In this document: positions 27,327-36,742 of the stretch, one piece after another
Layout of the letters: every line of letters starts with the position of its first letter
How positions within the stretch are numbered: position 1 is the stretch's first letter
The notes under the pieces: model-generated
The model's database searches: none
What the model was told of the DNA's origin: nothing
What the model saw: only the letters and a program-made list of their open reading frames with translations
Assembly (NCBI GenBank): GCA_964422145.1
Contig: CAYQZV010000008.1
Coordinates: forward strand, 1 to 64,000
DNA: 64,000 nucleotides
Direction: 5' to 3'
DNA from: JACNKV01 sp964422145
GTDB taxonomy: Bacteria; Fidelibacterota; Marinisomatia; Marinisomatales; JACNKV01
Translations under genes and position numbers: made by a program

Positions 27327-28534
27327 CCGATGACTTTTAAAAACCTTCTTTTTCCGACTTTCATAATTACTTCACCGCAACCGGTTTGAATCTGAGCAAA
27401 TTCATCTTTCACAGCATTCCCGTCCAGTTTTACAGCATTTTGCTTAATTAAACGGCGTCCTTCACCTTTGCTTTTAACTAAACCAGCTTCAAACAGGATA
27501 TCCAGTACTTTCATATCTTCAGTAAGTTGAAATTCATCCATATCGTCAGGAATATCCTTTTTCACAAACACAGTATCAAAATGTTCCTGTGCTTTCAAAG
27601 CCGTATCCTGGTCGTAATATAAAGCCACAATCTCTCTGGCTAACCAACGTTTAATATCACGCGGATTGATGTTGTTATCTTTTAGCTGTTTCTGCACTTC
27701 TAACATGGTGGATTCTTCCACATCGGCACCTAACAAGAAATATTTCTCGATCATATCGTCTGATATAGAAAGTGTTTTACCGTAGATATCTTCAGGAGAA
27801 TCGTTCAAACCGATATGATTTCCATAGGATTTGGACATTTTTTCAACACCGTCTGTTCCTTCTAGTAATGGAAGTGTAATGATGATTTGCGGTGATTGAT
27901 TCCATTCTCTCTGCAGATCCCTTCCGACTAATAAATTGAATTTTTGATCTGTCCCGCCTAGCTCAATGTCAGATTTCAATTCAACTGAATCCATTCCTTG
28001 CGCCAAAGGGTATAAGAATTCATGGATAGAAATCGGTATTTCTGATTTATATCGTTTCGAGAAATCATCACGTTCCAGCATGCGTGCAACCGTATATTTA
28101 CTGGCCAATATAATAACATCGTTGAAGTTCATTTGATTAAGCCAACTGGAATTATATACAATCTTAAGTTTATTAATATCAAGTATTGCTTTTGCCTGTT
28201 CTACATAACTTTCAGCATTCTTCTTTGCGTCTTCAAGTGTCAGTTGAGGGCGCGTCTTATTTCGACCGGAAGGATCACCGATCATCGCCGTAAAATCACC
28301 GATAACCAACACAGCCTGATGACCTAAATCCTGGAAATGTCTCAGCTTTCGCAACACCACTCCGTGTCCGATATGCAGGTCAGGTCGGCTCGGATCGCAG
28401 CCAAGCTTGACAACGAGCGGTATATCTGTTTCTCTGGATTTTTCCAGTTTCTCTTTTAATTCTTCTAAAGGGAGTATTTCTTCAGCTCCCCTGCTGATCA
28501 ATTTTAATTGTTCTTTAACGGATTTAAAACCCAT
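27323..28534 (-). CDS. tyrS: Tyrosyl-tRNA synthetase
   Basis: 403 residues. The class I HIGH motif is at PDLHIGHGVVL (54-57) and KMSKS at EKMSKSYGN. A C-terminal S4 RNA-binding domain ends the protein (GEGRRLIKQNAVKLDG). The PSRPDLHIGH spacing fits the TyrZ-like bacterial type. Stop and start are coupled to smpB upstream through an overlapping TGATG. Confidence 0.97.
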   Translation of the reverse strand: MGFKSVKEQLKLISRGAEEILPLEELKEKLEKSRETDIPLVVKLGCDPSRPDLHIGHGVVLRKLRHFQDLGHQAVLVIGDFTAMIGDPSGRNKTRPQLTLEDAKKNAESYVEQAKAILDINKLKIVYNSSWLNQMNFNDVIILASKYTVARMLERDDFSKRYKSEIPISIHEFLYPLAQGMDSVELKSDIELGGTDQKFNLLVGRDLQREWNQSPQIIITLPLLEGTDGVEKMSKSYGNHIGLNDSPEDIYGKTLSISDDMIEKYFLLGADVEESTMLEVQKQLKDNNINPRDIKRWLAREIVALYYDQDTALKAQEHFDTVFVKKDIPDDMDEFQLTEDMKVLDILFEAGLVKSKGEGRRLIKQNAVKLDGNAVKDEFAQIQTGCGEVIMKVGKRRFLKVIG

Positions 28535-28983
28535 CAGTAGTTCCTCATCTCTCTTGCGGTTTCTCGGTGAATATCTTTCTGCTTTAAGGCTTCTTTTTTA
28601 TCGTATGTCTTTTTTCCTTTTGCCAAAGCAATTTCTACTTTGATCCAGCTTCCCTTAAAATACATTTTTAACGGAACGATGGTTAATCCTTTTTCAGCAG
28701 TATGTTGATTAAGCTTTCTAATTTCATTGCGATTCAAAAGCAATTTTCTATCCCGTGTCGGTTCATGTCCCTGGTAGCCTGTATGCGAATAAGGGCTGAT
28801 GTGCGCATTAACAAGATAAGCTTCATTTTTGCGAATAATGACGTAGGCATCTTTTAAATTTCCTTTCCCTTCGCGAAGACTTTTTACTTCACTTCCGGTT
28901 AATTCAATGCCTGCTTCATATTTATCCAGAATATGAAACTCATGGAATGCTTTACGATTTTTGGATATAATATTGTCTTTCAT
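28534..28983 (-). CDS. smpB: SsrA-binding protein SmpB
   Basis: 149 residues. Typical SmpB blocks are NRKAFHEFHILDKYEAGIEL, GSEVKSLREGKGNLKDAYV, the NAHISPY block and the basic C-terminal tail (KGKKTYDKKEALKQKD). With tmRNA it rescues stalled ribosomes. The tmRNA gene is not in this window. First gene of the smpB-tyrS-phosphatase-GNAT run. Confidence 0.98.
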   Translation of the reverse strand: MKDNIISKNRKAFHEFHILDKYEAGIELTGSEVKSLREGKGNLKDAYVIIRKNEAYLVNAHISPYSHTGYQGHEPTRDRKLLLNRNEIRKLNQHTAEKGLTIVPLKMYFKGSWIKVEIALAKGKKTYDKKEALKQKDIHRETAREMRNY

Positions 28984-29088
28984 CCTAGAATAACTTAAGC
29001 AAAAAATTACACTTCATTGTTGAGGTAATTCAAGTTTAATCATTGCTAATTGAATCAACGATACAGTAATTTCACTCCTTGTTTTTAA

Positions 29089-29172
29089 GCCCGGGTGGTG
29101 AAATTGGTAGACACGCTAGGTTCAGGGTCTAGTGGCAGCAATGTCGTGCTGGTTCGAGTCCAGTCCCGGGCA
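29089..29172 (+). tRNA. tRNA-Leu (anticodon CAG)
   Basis: A type II tRNA with acceptor GCCCGGG/CCCGGGC, discriminator A and anticodon loop TTCAGGG (CAG). It is followed by a T-rich stretch (CTTCTTTTTT). It is the only tRNA on the plus strand here. Confidence 0.94.
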
Positions 29173-29207
29173 CTTCTTTTTTAGCGTATTATTTCAACCA
29201 AAAATGA

Positions 29208-30122
29208 CTATTTGATCAATAGCATTTTTCTCGTTTCAACGGATGATCCCTTCACCAGCTGATACAAATAAATCCCGGAACTATATCGGCTTCCATCCCA
29301 TTTGAGTGAATACATACCTGCGGCATGGTTTTCATTGATCAAAATATCTAATTCATTTCCATTGAGATCAAACACTTTTAACTGAATATGTTCTTCTGCA
29401 TACACCTTATATTCAATCGTTGTGCTTGGATTAAACGGATTTGGATAATTTTGGCGTAATGAGAATTCCGACGGAATAAATTGATCTGCGACAGTTGGGT
29501 CAGTTGATAATGCATCCGAGTTATAGATTGAAAATTCACCATTCGTAGCCCAAACCATATCCATCGGATTTTCAATATTCAGCATTAATCCGGTAAACGT
29601 TCCTACAATTTCTGTTTCGTTTATTTCATCGATGGTGATCGTCCCGGTTCCGCTGACATAAATCTTATCAGCTTCAATGTCTTCAAATGATGTTAAAGAA
29701 TCCAAATCGATCATCCCGTTAATGCCGACACCAAATCCAAACAGAGCGGTTAAATTCATCGGGTCTACCGCATAACTTCCAGTTGTTAACTCACCCGGCT
29801 GATGCAAAAATACCAAACCGGCGTTCACACTATCTATCGAAATTGCTTCAATGCCTGAAAATACGGCGATGACAGAGTCATTATACATCGTATGGAACCC
29901 AACTGCACCTTCAGTTGGAAATGTGGCAGAATCGGGGATTCCTTCAACATAAAACGAACCGCTCATATTCGTTCCGCTGTAATCAAAGCCAAAAGAACCA
30001 TCATCTAAATCTGTTCTTGATAAATTTGTTGGGATTATTGAATTGAAATCTCCAATTGCAAATATCAATCCGGTGAACACGGCAAATAGTAAAATATACT
30101 TTGTTATCGATTTTATGGACAT
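29208..30122 (-). CDS. Exported protein with type IX sorting domain
   Basis: 304 residues. The N-terminal signal/anchor (ITKYILLFAVFTGLIFAIG) leads to a β-rich domain of about 190 residues with no motif I recognise, then a type A C-terminal sorting domain (FSLRQNYPNPFNPSTTIEY, ending MLLIK). It is predicted to be secreted or cell-surface bound by the type IX system. It stands alone between tRNA-Leu and a methyltransferase. Function unknown. Confidence 0.85.
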   Translation of the reverse strand: MSIKSITKYILLFAVFTGLIFAIGDFNSIIPTNLSRTDLDDGSFGFDYSGTNMSGSFYVEGIPDSATFPTEGAVGFHTMYNDSVIAVFSGIEAISIDSVNAGLVFLHQPGELTTGSYAVDPMNLTALFGFGVGINGMIDLDSLTSFEDIEADKIYVSGTGTITIDEINETEIVGTFTGLMLNIENPMDMVWATNGEFSIYNSDALSTDPTVADQFIPSEFSLRQNYPNPFNPSTTIEYKVYAEEHIQLKVFDLNGNELDILINENHAAGMYSLKWDGSRYSSGIYLYQLVKGSSVETRKMLLIK

Positions 30123-30216
30123 ATTTTTATCTCAACGAGTTATTTCTGATGTAAAAAGCCGATTTCAATTTGGTCATTGTCGTACATTTAATGTGTGATC
30201 AGGCTCACAAACGCCA

Positions 30217-30849
30217 TTACTTTTTCTGAAACACAAATGATATTAATCTCGGAGTCTGATCACGCTGATTCTCATCAAACCACTCATCCATTTTTACTAA
30301 CGTAAAACCACATTTTAGAGCGCCGGACACATAATCCGTAGTATGATGAATAAATGCAGTAATTTCGATTTCTTCTCCGGTACCCGACGTATATCTGGCT
30401 TTTTTGCCTTCGTACTGTCTAAACGGATGATATTCACAGACAAAGAACAAACCATCGGGCTGAAGTTTTTGATAGGCTTGAAAGAATATCGGGTCTAATT
30501 CCTTGATATGCTCTAAGGTTAAACTGCTCGTTACTAAATCAAAATAATTATCTTCAACATCCCAGAGATGATTAAGATCGCCCTTCTGAAATGTAACGTT
30601 TTCAGATTGAATTTTCGTTCGGGCAATTTTGAGCATTTCTTCGGATACATCGAGTCCGACGACCTTTTCCGCATGCTGAACAAGCCATTTTGTGTTTTTA
30701 CCCGTACCGCATCCTAATTCCAAAACACGACGAAACGAATATTGCGATAAAATATCTATCGTAATTTTCTGATCAAAATCACGTGTTTTATTATCAGTCG
30801 AATCATAGGTCTGCGCCCATTCATCGTAGGATGTTTCAACGTTTTTCAT
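30217..30849 (-). CDS. Class I SAM-dependent methyltransferase
   Basis: 210 residues. SAM motif I is VLELGCGTGKNTKWL, motif II KVVGLDVSEEML, and the motif IV region DNYFDLVTSSLTLEHI, a Methyltransf_11/UbiE-like arrangement. The N-terminus (YDEWAQTYD) is the usual small-molecule methyltransferase lid. It ends close to the tldE gene on the same strand. The substrate is unknown. Confidence 0.88.
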   Translation of the reverse strand: MKNVETSYDEWAQTYDSTDNKTRDFDQKITIDILSQYSFRRVLELGCGTGKNTKWLVQHAEKVVGLDVSEEMLKIARTKIQSENVTFQKGDLNHLWDVEDNYFDLVTSSLTLEHIKELDPIFFQAYQKLQPDGLFFVCEYHPFRQYEGKKARYTSGTGEEIEITAFIHHTTDYVSGALKCGFTLVKMDEWFDENQRDQTPRLISFVFQKK

Positions 30850-30850
30850 T

Positions 30851-32191
30851 TTATAACGTTAATGCAAATGATTTGACCAACATCCCCGGACAGGTTGTAC
30901 CGCCGAGCTGTCTGCCGTCGTACGTCTCAACTTCCGGGATAAATCTTGATTCGCTTCCAACTTCTTCTAACTCTGATCCGAAGAATCGATATAACGTGTC
31001 ATCAAACCGCATGGTTTCAATCGGGGCTACGATTTGTCCATCTTCGACCCAAAAACAGGCGTATCGTGTTAAACCGGTAATCCTGCCGCCGGTATTATCA
31101 CTCCAGTTCAAATAATGCAGGTTAGATAAATACAGTCCTGTTCCTAATTTGGCAAGGACATCCTTTTCGCTCAGTGTGCCAGTTCCCATGACCGGTGAAC
31201 GCATGTATTCACCGCCTGATGCAAAATTACTCGTCTTTTTATATTCTTTCTCTGAACGAGAGCTGACGAGCGTGTTTGTCAGTTCGCCGTTGGTGAAGAG
31301 TGGAATATACTCAGGAGCTATTTGACCAATTTCATTAAATCGCGGAACCATTCCATTGGAAAAATCTTCGGATAAATTGAATTTGGACGATAGTGTTATT
31401 CCTTCTTTTCGCATTTTCAATAATGCACTGTTTCCTTGCTGGATGGATGCTTCACTCAACCCGTTCCAGTTTAGCATTCCAACAAGATCAGCCACAGCAG
31501 ACGGTGCAAACCATGTTCTATATTCACCCGGTTTCAATTTCTTTACCGGTAGATTCATCAACTCAAGTTTCGTTTTAGAATCATGGACATTCGCTTCGTA
31601 CGCTTTCTGATTCCAATCCGTACCGGCATAAGTCCCTTTAACCATTTTGTGATCCGGCGTAACGATGGAATAGTCCAATGAGAATGTATCAGTTTCAAAC
31701 CAGTGCTTTTGTCCGGTTGAATTTGCATTACCTCTACAGATTTTACCCGATGCATAAATTCCGACGAGGTCTGCGCCATCCATGGAAGGCAAAAGAGCAT
31801 CCACAGCTTGAGATTCGTTCAATCCATTCCCCGAGCGAACTTCGTGACTTGAACCGGCATTTTCAGGCAACACAATAAACGGATCTTCCGGTAGTTGTAC
31901 AACTTCATCTCGCATACGTTTTAATTCGGATAATGCTTCAGCCTGAAAAGAATCAAATGGTTCTTTGACGGTGATACTACCGTGGCAGATACGCTGGTTT
32001 GAAATCAACTCCAGTGAGATATCCGCATCGTTGACCAATCCAGTCTGACGGACTTTTGCATTATTGACTCTAATAAACTGACTATTTTCACCGCCGAAAC
32101 TAACCGTCAACAATTCATCCGGTGTTAGCTCAGAAAAGAGGACGTCACAAATGTGATTAAATACTGTTTCACTATAACCATTGTTAGACAT
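30851..32191 (-). CDS. pmbA: TldE/PmbA-family protein
   Basis: 446 residues from the ATG at 32191, with GGAG upstream; an earlier TTG adds five residues. Family blocks are GSITVKEPF, FETDTFSLDYSIVT, RTWFAPSAVADLVGML, KKTSNFASGGEYMRSPVMG and GLYLSNLHYLNWSDNTGGRITGLTRYACFWVEDGQIVAPI. TldE is the non-catalytic partner of TldD. Together they degrade unfolded or modified peptides such as microcin B17 precursor and CcdA in E. coli. It sits directly after tldD. Confidence 0.93.
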   Translation of the reverse strand: MSNNGYSETVFNHICDVLFSELTPDELLTVSFGGENSQFIRVNNAKVRQTGLVNDADISLELISNQRICHGSITVKEPFDSFQAEALSELKRMRDEVVQLPEDPFIVLPENAGSSHEVRSGNGLNESQAVDALLPSMDGADLVGIYASGKICRGNANSTGQKHWFETDTFSLDYSIVTPDHKMVKGTYAGTDWNQKAYEANVHDSKTKLELMNLPVKKLKPGEYRTWFAPSAVADLVGMLNWNGLSEASIQQGNSALLKMRKEGITLSSKFNLSEDFSNGMVPRFNEIGQIAPEYIPLFTNGELTNTLVSSRSEKEYKKTSNFASGGEYMRSPVMGTGTLSEKDVLAKLGTGLYLSNLHYLNWSDNTGGRITGLTRYACFWVEDGQIVAPIETMRFDDTLYRFFGSELEEVGSESRFIPEVETYDGRQLGGTTCPGMLVKSFALTL

Positions 32192-32235
32192 GTTACTGTT
32201 CTCCAATTTCTAATTTTTCATTGATCTGATAATAC

Positions 32236-33675
32236 TTATGCACCGCCAAAAACTTCGACGTTGTCAAAATAAGCAACCGGACTTGCATGCCCGACACGAA
32301 TGGCCTGATTAGGCTCACCTTTACCGCAATACGGCGTGCCAAAACATTGGAACGTATCCTCATTCCCGACCATTTTTAAGCTGTTCCAAAACGGATTGGT
32401 TATTCCACGATAGTTTGGATTTTTCACGGTTTTAGTCATCTTTCCGTTTTCGATCAATTTACCGTATTCGCATCCGAACTGGAATTTATTCCGGTAATCA
32501 TCGATGGACCATGAACGATTACTTTCCATATAAACACCGTAATCAATAGAAGAGATGATCTTATCGAAGGATGAATCACCTGGTTCAAGGTTTAGATTCG
32601 CCATTCTATCGATCGGAGCGCGATTCCACATACTGGCACGGAAATTTGCCACGCCCGGAAGTTCAGACCTCAGCTGGCTTTCTTTTCCACCAAGCCCACG
32701 GACTAAAATCCCGTCTTTCACAATAAATTCTTTAGCTGCTTTCAACCCGCCGTCATCAAAATTATACGATGCAAATTCACCGGAAACTGTCGGATCAAAT
32801 GTGACATTCATGATATCAGAACCATATTTCAAATTTCCGAAATCTTCGGGTTTCACAAAACTCCACCCGGCGTAATTTCGTTCATCTCCCAAAATGCGAT
32901 CGATCTCGGTAGCATGTCCGATGCTCTCATGAATTTGCAGCATCATTTGATCAGGTGCCAATACTAGTCCCATCGTTCCGGTCGGACAATCATCAGCTGT
33001 TAAAAGTTCCACAGATTCTAATCCGATTTTTCGTGCTTGTTCGAGGATTTGATCTCGGTCAAAAACTTCCATTCCCTGTTGATGACTGTATCCGCGCATC
33101 CCGCCGTGAGAACGAGTCTGGACAATGGTTCCATCCTGAGCCGTGGATTGCATATCAAAGGTAACCAGAACAAAATTCTGCTTGATATCACTTCCATTCG
33201 AACTGACGAATCGATGGTCAGATTCAACGATCCGCGCCAGCGAGTTAACACTGATCACTTTTTCCGAAACTTTTAATGCGGAATTGATTTTGATCAGCAG
33301 CTCATTCAACTCACCCGGTGATAGAGAATCCACTGATTTTAATACCGGTGATTGATATACCCCGACATTTTTCGGGCGTGCAGTTTCATCAAAATGGTAA
33401 ATCGCATATTTGGAAGCCGCCTTCGCCTGTTCATATGCATTTTTCGCTGCTTCATTGATACCGGCTGCATCAAGTTTGTTAGTCGCCGCGTATCCAAATT
33501 GTCCGTGAGTTAATACCTCAACCATGACACCGTTGGACTTTTCCCGTGCATTTGCCTGCGGTTTTCCATCTCTGACATAACGGGTTGTCGTTGCTTCTTG
33601 AACTTCGCGAAGCCCTACCCAATCAGCGGGGACATCAATCGAAGCTAATAAAGATTTCAAATCAATCGTATTCAT
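32236..33675 (-). CDS. tldD: TldD metalloprotease
   Basis: 479 residues from the ATG at 33675, preceded by AGGAAA; a TTG 18 nt upstream is a less likely start. The zinc motif HESIGH (about residues 249-254) begins HESIGHATEID. Another TldD block is WSIDDYRNKFQFGCEYG. Catalytic half of the TldD/TldE heterodimer. The two genes are adjacent with 44 nt between them, so complex partners are encoded together. Confidence 0.95.
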   Translation of the reverse strand: MNTIDLKSLLASIDVPADWVGLREVQEATTTRYVRDGKPQANAREKSNGVMVEVLTHGQFGYAATNKLDAAGINEAAKNAYEQAKAASKYAIYHFDETARPKNVGVYQSPVLKSVDSLSPGELNELLIKINSALKVSEKVISVNSLARIVESDHRFVSSNGSDIKQNFVLVTFDMQSTAQDGTIVQTRSHGGMRGYSHQQGMEVFDRDQILEQARKIGLESVELLTADDCPTGTMGLVLAPDQMMLQIHESIGHATEIDRILGDERNYAGWSFVKPEDFGNLKYGSDIMNVTFDPTVSGEFASYNFDDGGLKAAKEFIVKDGILVRGLGGKESQLRSELPGVANFRASMWNRAPIDRMANLNLEPGDSSFDKIISSIDYGVYMESNRSWSIDDYRNKFQFGCEYGKLIENGKMTKTVKNPNYRGITNPFWNSLKMVGNEDTFQCFGTPYCGKGEPNQAIRVGHASPVAYFDNVEVFGGA

Positions 33676-33707
33676 AGTATTTCCTGTGTTCAAATCTATT
33701 AAGTTTC

Positions 33708-34943
33708 TTATACATCGAGTTGCTTGAATTTGTTCGGATCTTTTCTTATCGCATCCGTGACTTTAACAAATGCATCAATCACATCTTGTGTATCTTTTTC
33801 ATTTCCCAGTAGATGATTTTGTTTCAGCCAAACCGACTCTTCATTACATAATCTTTCCGTCACGGGCATGTACAATTTTTTGTAATCGCAGTTCGCCAGC
33901 CATGGATATTCATCCGCATTGGTGATGAATAAATTCTCTTTATACAATGGAACGTATCCTCGGTATGTATAGACGCCTTCAGCCTGCATGGATTTAAAGA
34001 AAGCTTCCCGCGGAACACCGTCAAACGCATCTTGATTGTACCGGCTTAAATAGATATGATTCGCAGACATGGTTACTTCGTTCGGCATGACCAAAGGTGT
34101 AATCCCTTCGATACCGTTTAAAGCTGAATCGATCTTCATTCGATTAGCGTGCCGTAACGCAACATCTTCATCGATCGAATCCAACTGAGCTTCTAACATT
34201 GCCGCTGCCAGTGCCGGTAAACGGAAATTACCGCCTAAATGCTGATGCTCATACCATTGTCCGCCTTTTACGCGGCCGCAGTTATGATAAGAAAAACATG
34301 CATTTGCGAATTCTTCATCATCGGTGACAATCGCCCCGCCTTCTCCGGCTGTCATATTTTTAGAGGTTTGGAAGCTGAAAATTCCGCCTAATCCGATTGC
34401 CCCGACTTTCCGGTCATTCCAGCTGGCTCCATGAGCCTGCGCTGCATCTTCAATGACAATGAGATTGTTTTTATTTGCGATAGCCATGATCGCATCCATG
34501 TTTGCCGGATTCCCTGCGATGTGTACCGGAATGATCGCTTTTGTTTTGGGTGTGATCACCGATTCGATCATTGTCGGATCCATATTAAATGTATATTCTT
34601 CTACATCGACGAATACCGGTACGGCATTTGCCATCATCACAGCGGAAGCCGTTGCGATGAATGTATACGAGGGTACTATCACTTCATCTCCTGCTTGAAT
34701 ACCGGCAGCTTTAAGTGCGACCCAAATTGCCGTGGTTCCCGAACTGGTGGATATACAATATTTTGCATCCTGATATTCAGCAAATTTTTCATTAAAACGG
34801 GTAACGGCTGTACTTCCGACACCCCAGGATTCATTTTCAAACGTATGGATTAAACGTTTTTTAATGTGATCGGTTACACACGGCCACTGTGGAAATGGTG
34901 TGCTACGAATTGGTTGTCCGCCAAAAATCGCCAAATCACTCAT
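33708..34943 (-). CDS. DegT/DnrJ/EryC1/StrS-type aminotransferase
   Basis: 411 residues. A fold-type I PLP enzyme: STSSGTTAIWVAL (cofactor phosphate), VIVPSYTFIATASAV, VIEDAAQAHGA (PLP ring Asp) and FSFQTSKNMTAGEGGAIVTDD (Lys Schiff base in TSKN). The family makes amino-sugars for surface glycans and antibiotics. It starts near the divergent hsp20 region and is not within an obvious sugar cluster, so the sugar substrate is unknown. Confidence 0.93.
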   Translation of the reverse strand: MSDLAIFGGQPIRSTPFPQWPCVTDHIKKRLIHTFENESWGVGSTAVTRFNEKFAEYQDAKYCISTSSGTTAIWVALKAAGIQAGDEVIVPSYTFIATASAVMMANAVPVFVDVEEYTFNMDPTMIESVITPKTKAIIPVHIAGNPANMDAIMAIANKNNLIVIEDAAQAHGASWNDRKVGAIGLGGIFSFQTSKNMTAGEGGAIVTDDEEFANACFSYHNCGRVKGGQWYEHQHLGGNFRLPALAAAMLEAQLDSIDEDVALRHANRMKIDSALNGIEGITPLVMPNEVTMSANHIYLSRYNQDAFDGVPREAFFKSMQAEGVYTYRGYVPLYKENLFITNADEYPWLANCDYKKLYMPVTERLCNEESVWLKQNHLLGNEKDTQDVIDAFVKVTDAIRKDPNKFKQLDV

Positions 34944-35073
34944 AAGATTGTCCTTTTTATCGTTAAAATTCTAACGTCAAAGTTAATTTGTTTTTGGTTT
35001 CTCACTCAATCCTTTTTCAAATTAATACACGTTATATTTATTTTATTTTAAGGGCATAAATGCACACTGTGCG

Positions 35074-35103
35074 TAATTATGACAGCTCATTCTGTCATAA
35101 TTA
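35074..35103. promoter_or_regulatory. Perfect 12-bp inverted repeat upstream of hsp20
   Basis: The arms TAATTATGACAG and CTGTCATAATTA are exact complements around a six-base centre (CTCATT). It is centred about 85 bp before the putative -12 box of the hsp20 promoter, the usual distance of a σ54 enhancer-protein site. No poly-T follows, so it is unlikely to be a terminator. Confidence 0.6.
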
Positions 35104-35158
35104 TAAACTAAACTGCCATATTTACATACTTCATTGCATTAATAACTGATTTCTTGTT

Positions 35159-35174
35159 TTGGCACAGGGATTGT
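35159..35174 (+). promoter_or_regulatory. Possible σ54 promoter of hsp20
   Basis: TTGGCACAGGGATTGT matches the -24/-12 consensus TTGGCAC-(N)5-TTGC in spacing with one mismatch (TTGT for TTGC). A start site near 35186 would leave a short leader before the AAAGGA ribosome site. Sequence match only. Confidence 0.42.
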
Positions 35175-35222
35175 GACCATCCTTGCAGAAATATTTAAAA
35201 TAAGTCAATGAAAGGAAATAAC

Positions 35223-35660
35223 ATGACATTAGTAAAAATAAACCCAAGACGCAATTATCTCTCACCATGGTCACATTGGGATCATCTCTTCCGTGATGTA
35301 TTTAACAAAGATGATTTCTATCCCAATTCTAACTGGACGCCGGCGGTGGATATCCGTGAAGACAGTACGTCTTTCTCAATGCAAGTTGATCTTCCGGGAA
35401 TCAGTAAGAAAGATATCCGGGTCAACATAAAAGATGGTGTACTGACAATCACCGGAGAACGTTCTTTCGATAATAAAGACAAAGATGATACCTACTATCG
35501 CTCCGAACGAGGATACGGTAAGTTTAATCGCTGTTTTCGATTACCTGAAGAAATCATCGAGGATAATATTTCTGCTTCTTTCAAAAATGGAGTCTTAAAT
35601 ATCACTGTTCCAAAAGCAGAAGAAATACCTGCAAAAGAGTTAGATATTAAAGTGGCTTAA
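35223..35660 (+). CDS. Small heat-shock protein, Hsp20/α-crystallin
   Basis: 145 residues from the ATG at 35223. The upstream in-frame ATG at 35208 precedes the AAAGGAAAT ribosome site and is less likely. The α-crystallin domain runs from WTPAVDIREDSTSFSMQVDLPG to DNISASFKNGVLNITVPK, with the conserved GVL motif (FKNGVLNI). It ends ELDIKVA, without the usual C-terminal IxI tail motif clearly visible. An ATP-independent holdase in the cytoplasm. A strong terminator follows the stop. Confidence 0.96.
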   Translation: MTLVKINPRRNYLSPWSHWDHLFRDVFNKDDFYPNSNWTPAVDIREDSTSFSMQVDLPGISKKDIRVNIKDGVLTITGERSFDNKDKDDTYYRSERGYGKFNRCFRLPEEIIEDNISASFKNGVLNITVPKAEEIPAKELDIKVA

Positions 35661-35687
35661 TTATCTGACTCCTTTTTTGCTGTTGGG

Positions 35688-35720
35688 AGGGCTGGATCTT
35701 CGGATTCAGCCCTTTTTATT
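35688..35720 (+). terminator. Rho-independent terminator of hsp20
   Basis: GGGCTG and CAGCCC arms, with a further ATC/GAT pairing around a TTCG tetraloop, are followed by TTTTTATTTTT, about 28 nt after the hsp20 stop. Confidence 0.9.
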
Positions 35721-35786
35721 TTTACTGAAACCTAATCAACATAATCAGTAATTTTAACAAAGATATTAACAAACTGAATTGAATTT

Positions 35787-36740
35787 ATGATCTATCAATC
35801 CATTACAGACACCATCGGGAACACTCCGATCGTCAAACTCAATAATATCGGTAAAGATTATAGTTTTAATCTTTATGCGAAATGCGAATTTTTAAACGCA
35901 GGCGGTTCATTAAAAGACCGGATCGGTGTCCGTATGATCGAGAATGCAGAAAAATCAGGTCGGATCAAATCGGGAGACACACTCATTGAACCGTCATCCG
36001 GGAATACCGGGATCGGAATGGCATTAGCTGCTGCTGTAAAAGGGTATCGTCTCATCATCACAATGCCGGAAAAAATGAGTATGGAAAAGGAAGTCCTTCT
36101 AAAAGCCTTGGGAGCAGAGATCGTCCGGACACCAACCGAAGCAGCACATGATGATCCTGACAGTTTAATGGAAGTTGCCAAACGCCTGAACCAAGAAATT
36201 CCTAATTCACATATCTTGGATCAATATGTCAATCCGGATAACCCCGATGCACATTTTCACGGAACAGCTGAAGAGATTTTAAACGATTTCGGTACAAACC
36301 TTGACATGGTTGTGATCGGTACAGGAACGGGCGGGACCATTACCGGAGTCGCAAAACGCTTAAAACAAGAGATTCCTGATATTCAGATCGTAGGTGTTGA
36401 TCCGTATGGATCCATCCTTGGAGGTGGAACTGAAGTTTCATCCTATTTTGTTGAAGGGATCGGGTATGACTTCTTCCCAGATGTATTGGATAACTCCCTT
36501 GTCGACCATTACGTTAAAGTGAATGATGAAGATTCATTTAAAATGGCACGGCGATTAATAAACGAGGAAGGATTATTGGTCGGCGGTTCAAGCGGTTCCG
36601 TCGTCTGGGCAGCACTGCAAATGGTTGAAATGTTAAAGCCGGGAGATAATGTTTTGACGATCCTTCCCGATAATGTCAGGAATTATTTATCCAAATTTAT
36701 CAATGATGATTGGATGGCAGAAAAAGGATTTACGGTTTAG
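35787..36740 (+). CDS. Cysteine synthase family (PLP, β-replacement)
   Basis: 317 residues. Fold-type II PLP motifs are NAGGSLKDRIGVRMI (Schiff-base Lys in SLKDR), EPSSGNTGIGMALAA (substrate loop), GTGTGGTITGVAKRL (phosphate cup) and GGSSGSVVWAAL. The length fits CysK/CysM or the catalytic core of cystathionine β-synthase. It makes cysteine or cystathionine from O-acetylserine or serine. Single gene, convergent with uvrC. I cannot separate the CysK from the CBS role on sequence alone. Confidence 0.92.
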   Translation: MIYQSITDTIGNTPIVKLNNIGKDYSFNLYAKCEFLNAGGSLKDRIGVRMIENAEKSGRIKSGDTLIEPSSGNTGIGMALAAAVKGYRLIITMPEKMSMEKEVLLKALGAEIVRTPTEAAHDDPDSLMEVAKRLNQEIPNSHILDQYVNPDNPDAHFHGTAEEILNDFGTNLDMVVIGTGTGGTITGVAKRLKQEIPDIQIVGVDPYGSILGGGTEVSSYFVEGIGYDFFPDVLDNSLVDHYVKVNDEDSFKMARRLINEEGLLVGGSSGSVVWAALQMVEMLKPGDNVLTILPDNVRNYLSKFINDDWMAEKGFTV

Positions 36741-36742
36741 AA

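Noticed and set aside
35161..35190. σ54 promoter using TTGGCAC with the later TTGC at 35182
   Set aside because: The spacing is about 17 bases instead of 5, so only the TTGT at 35171-35174 is compatible.
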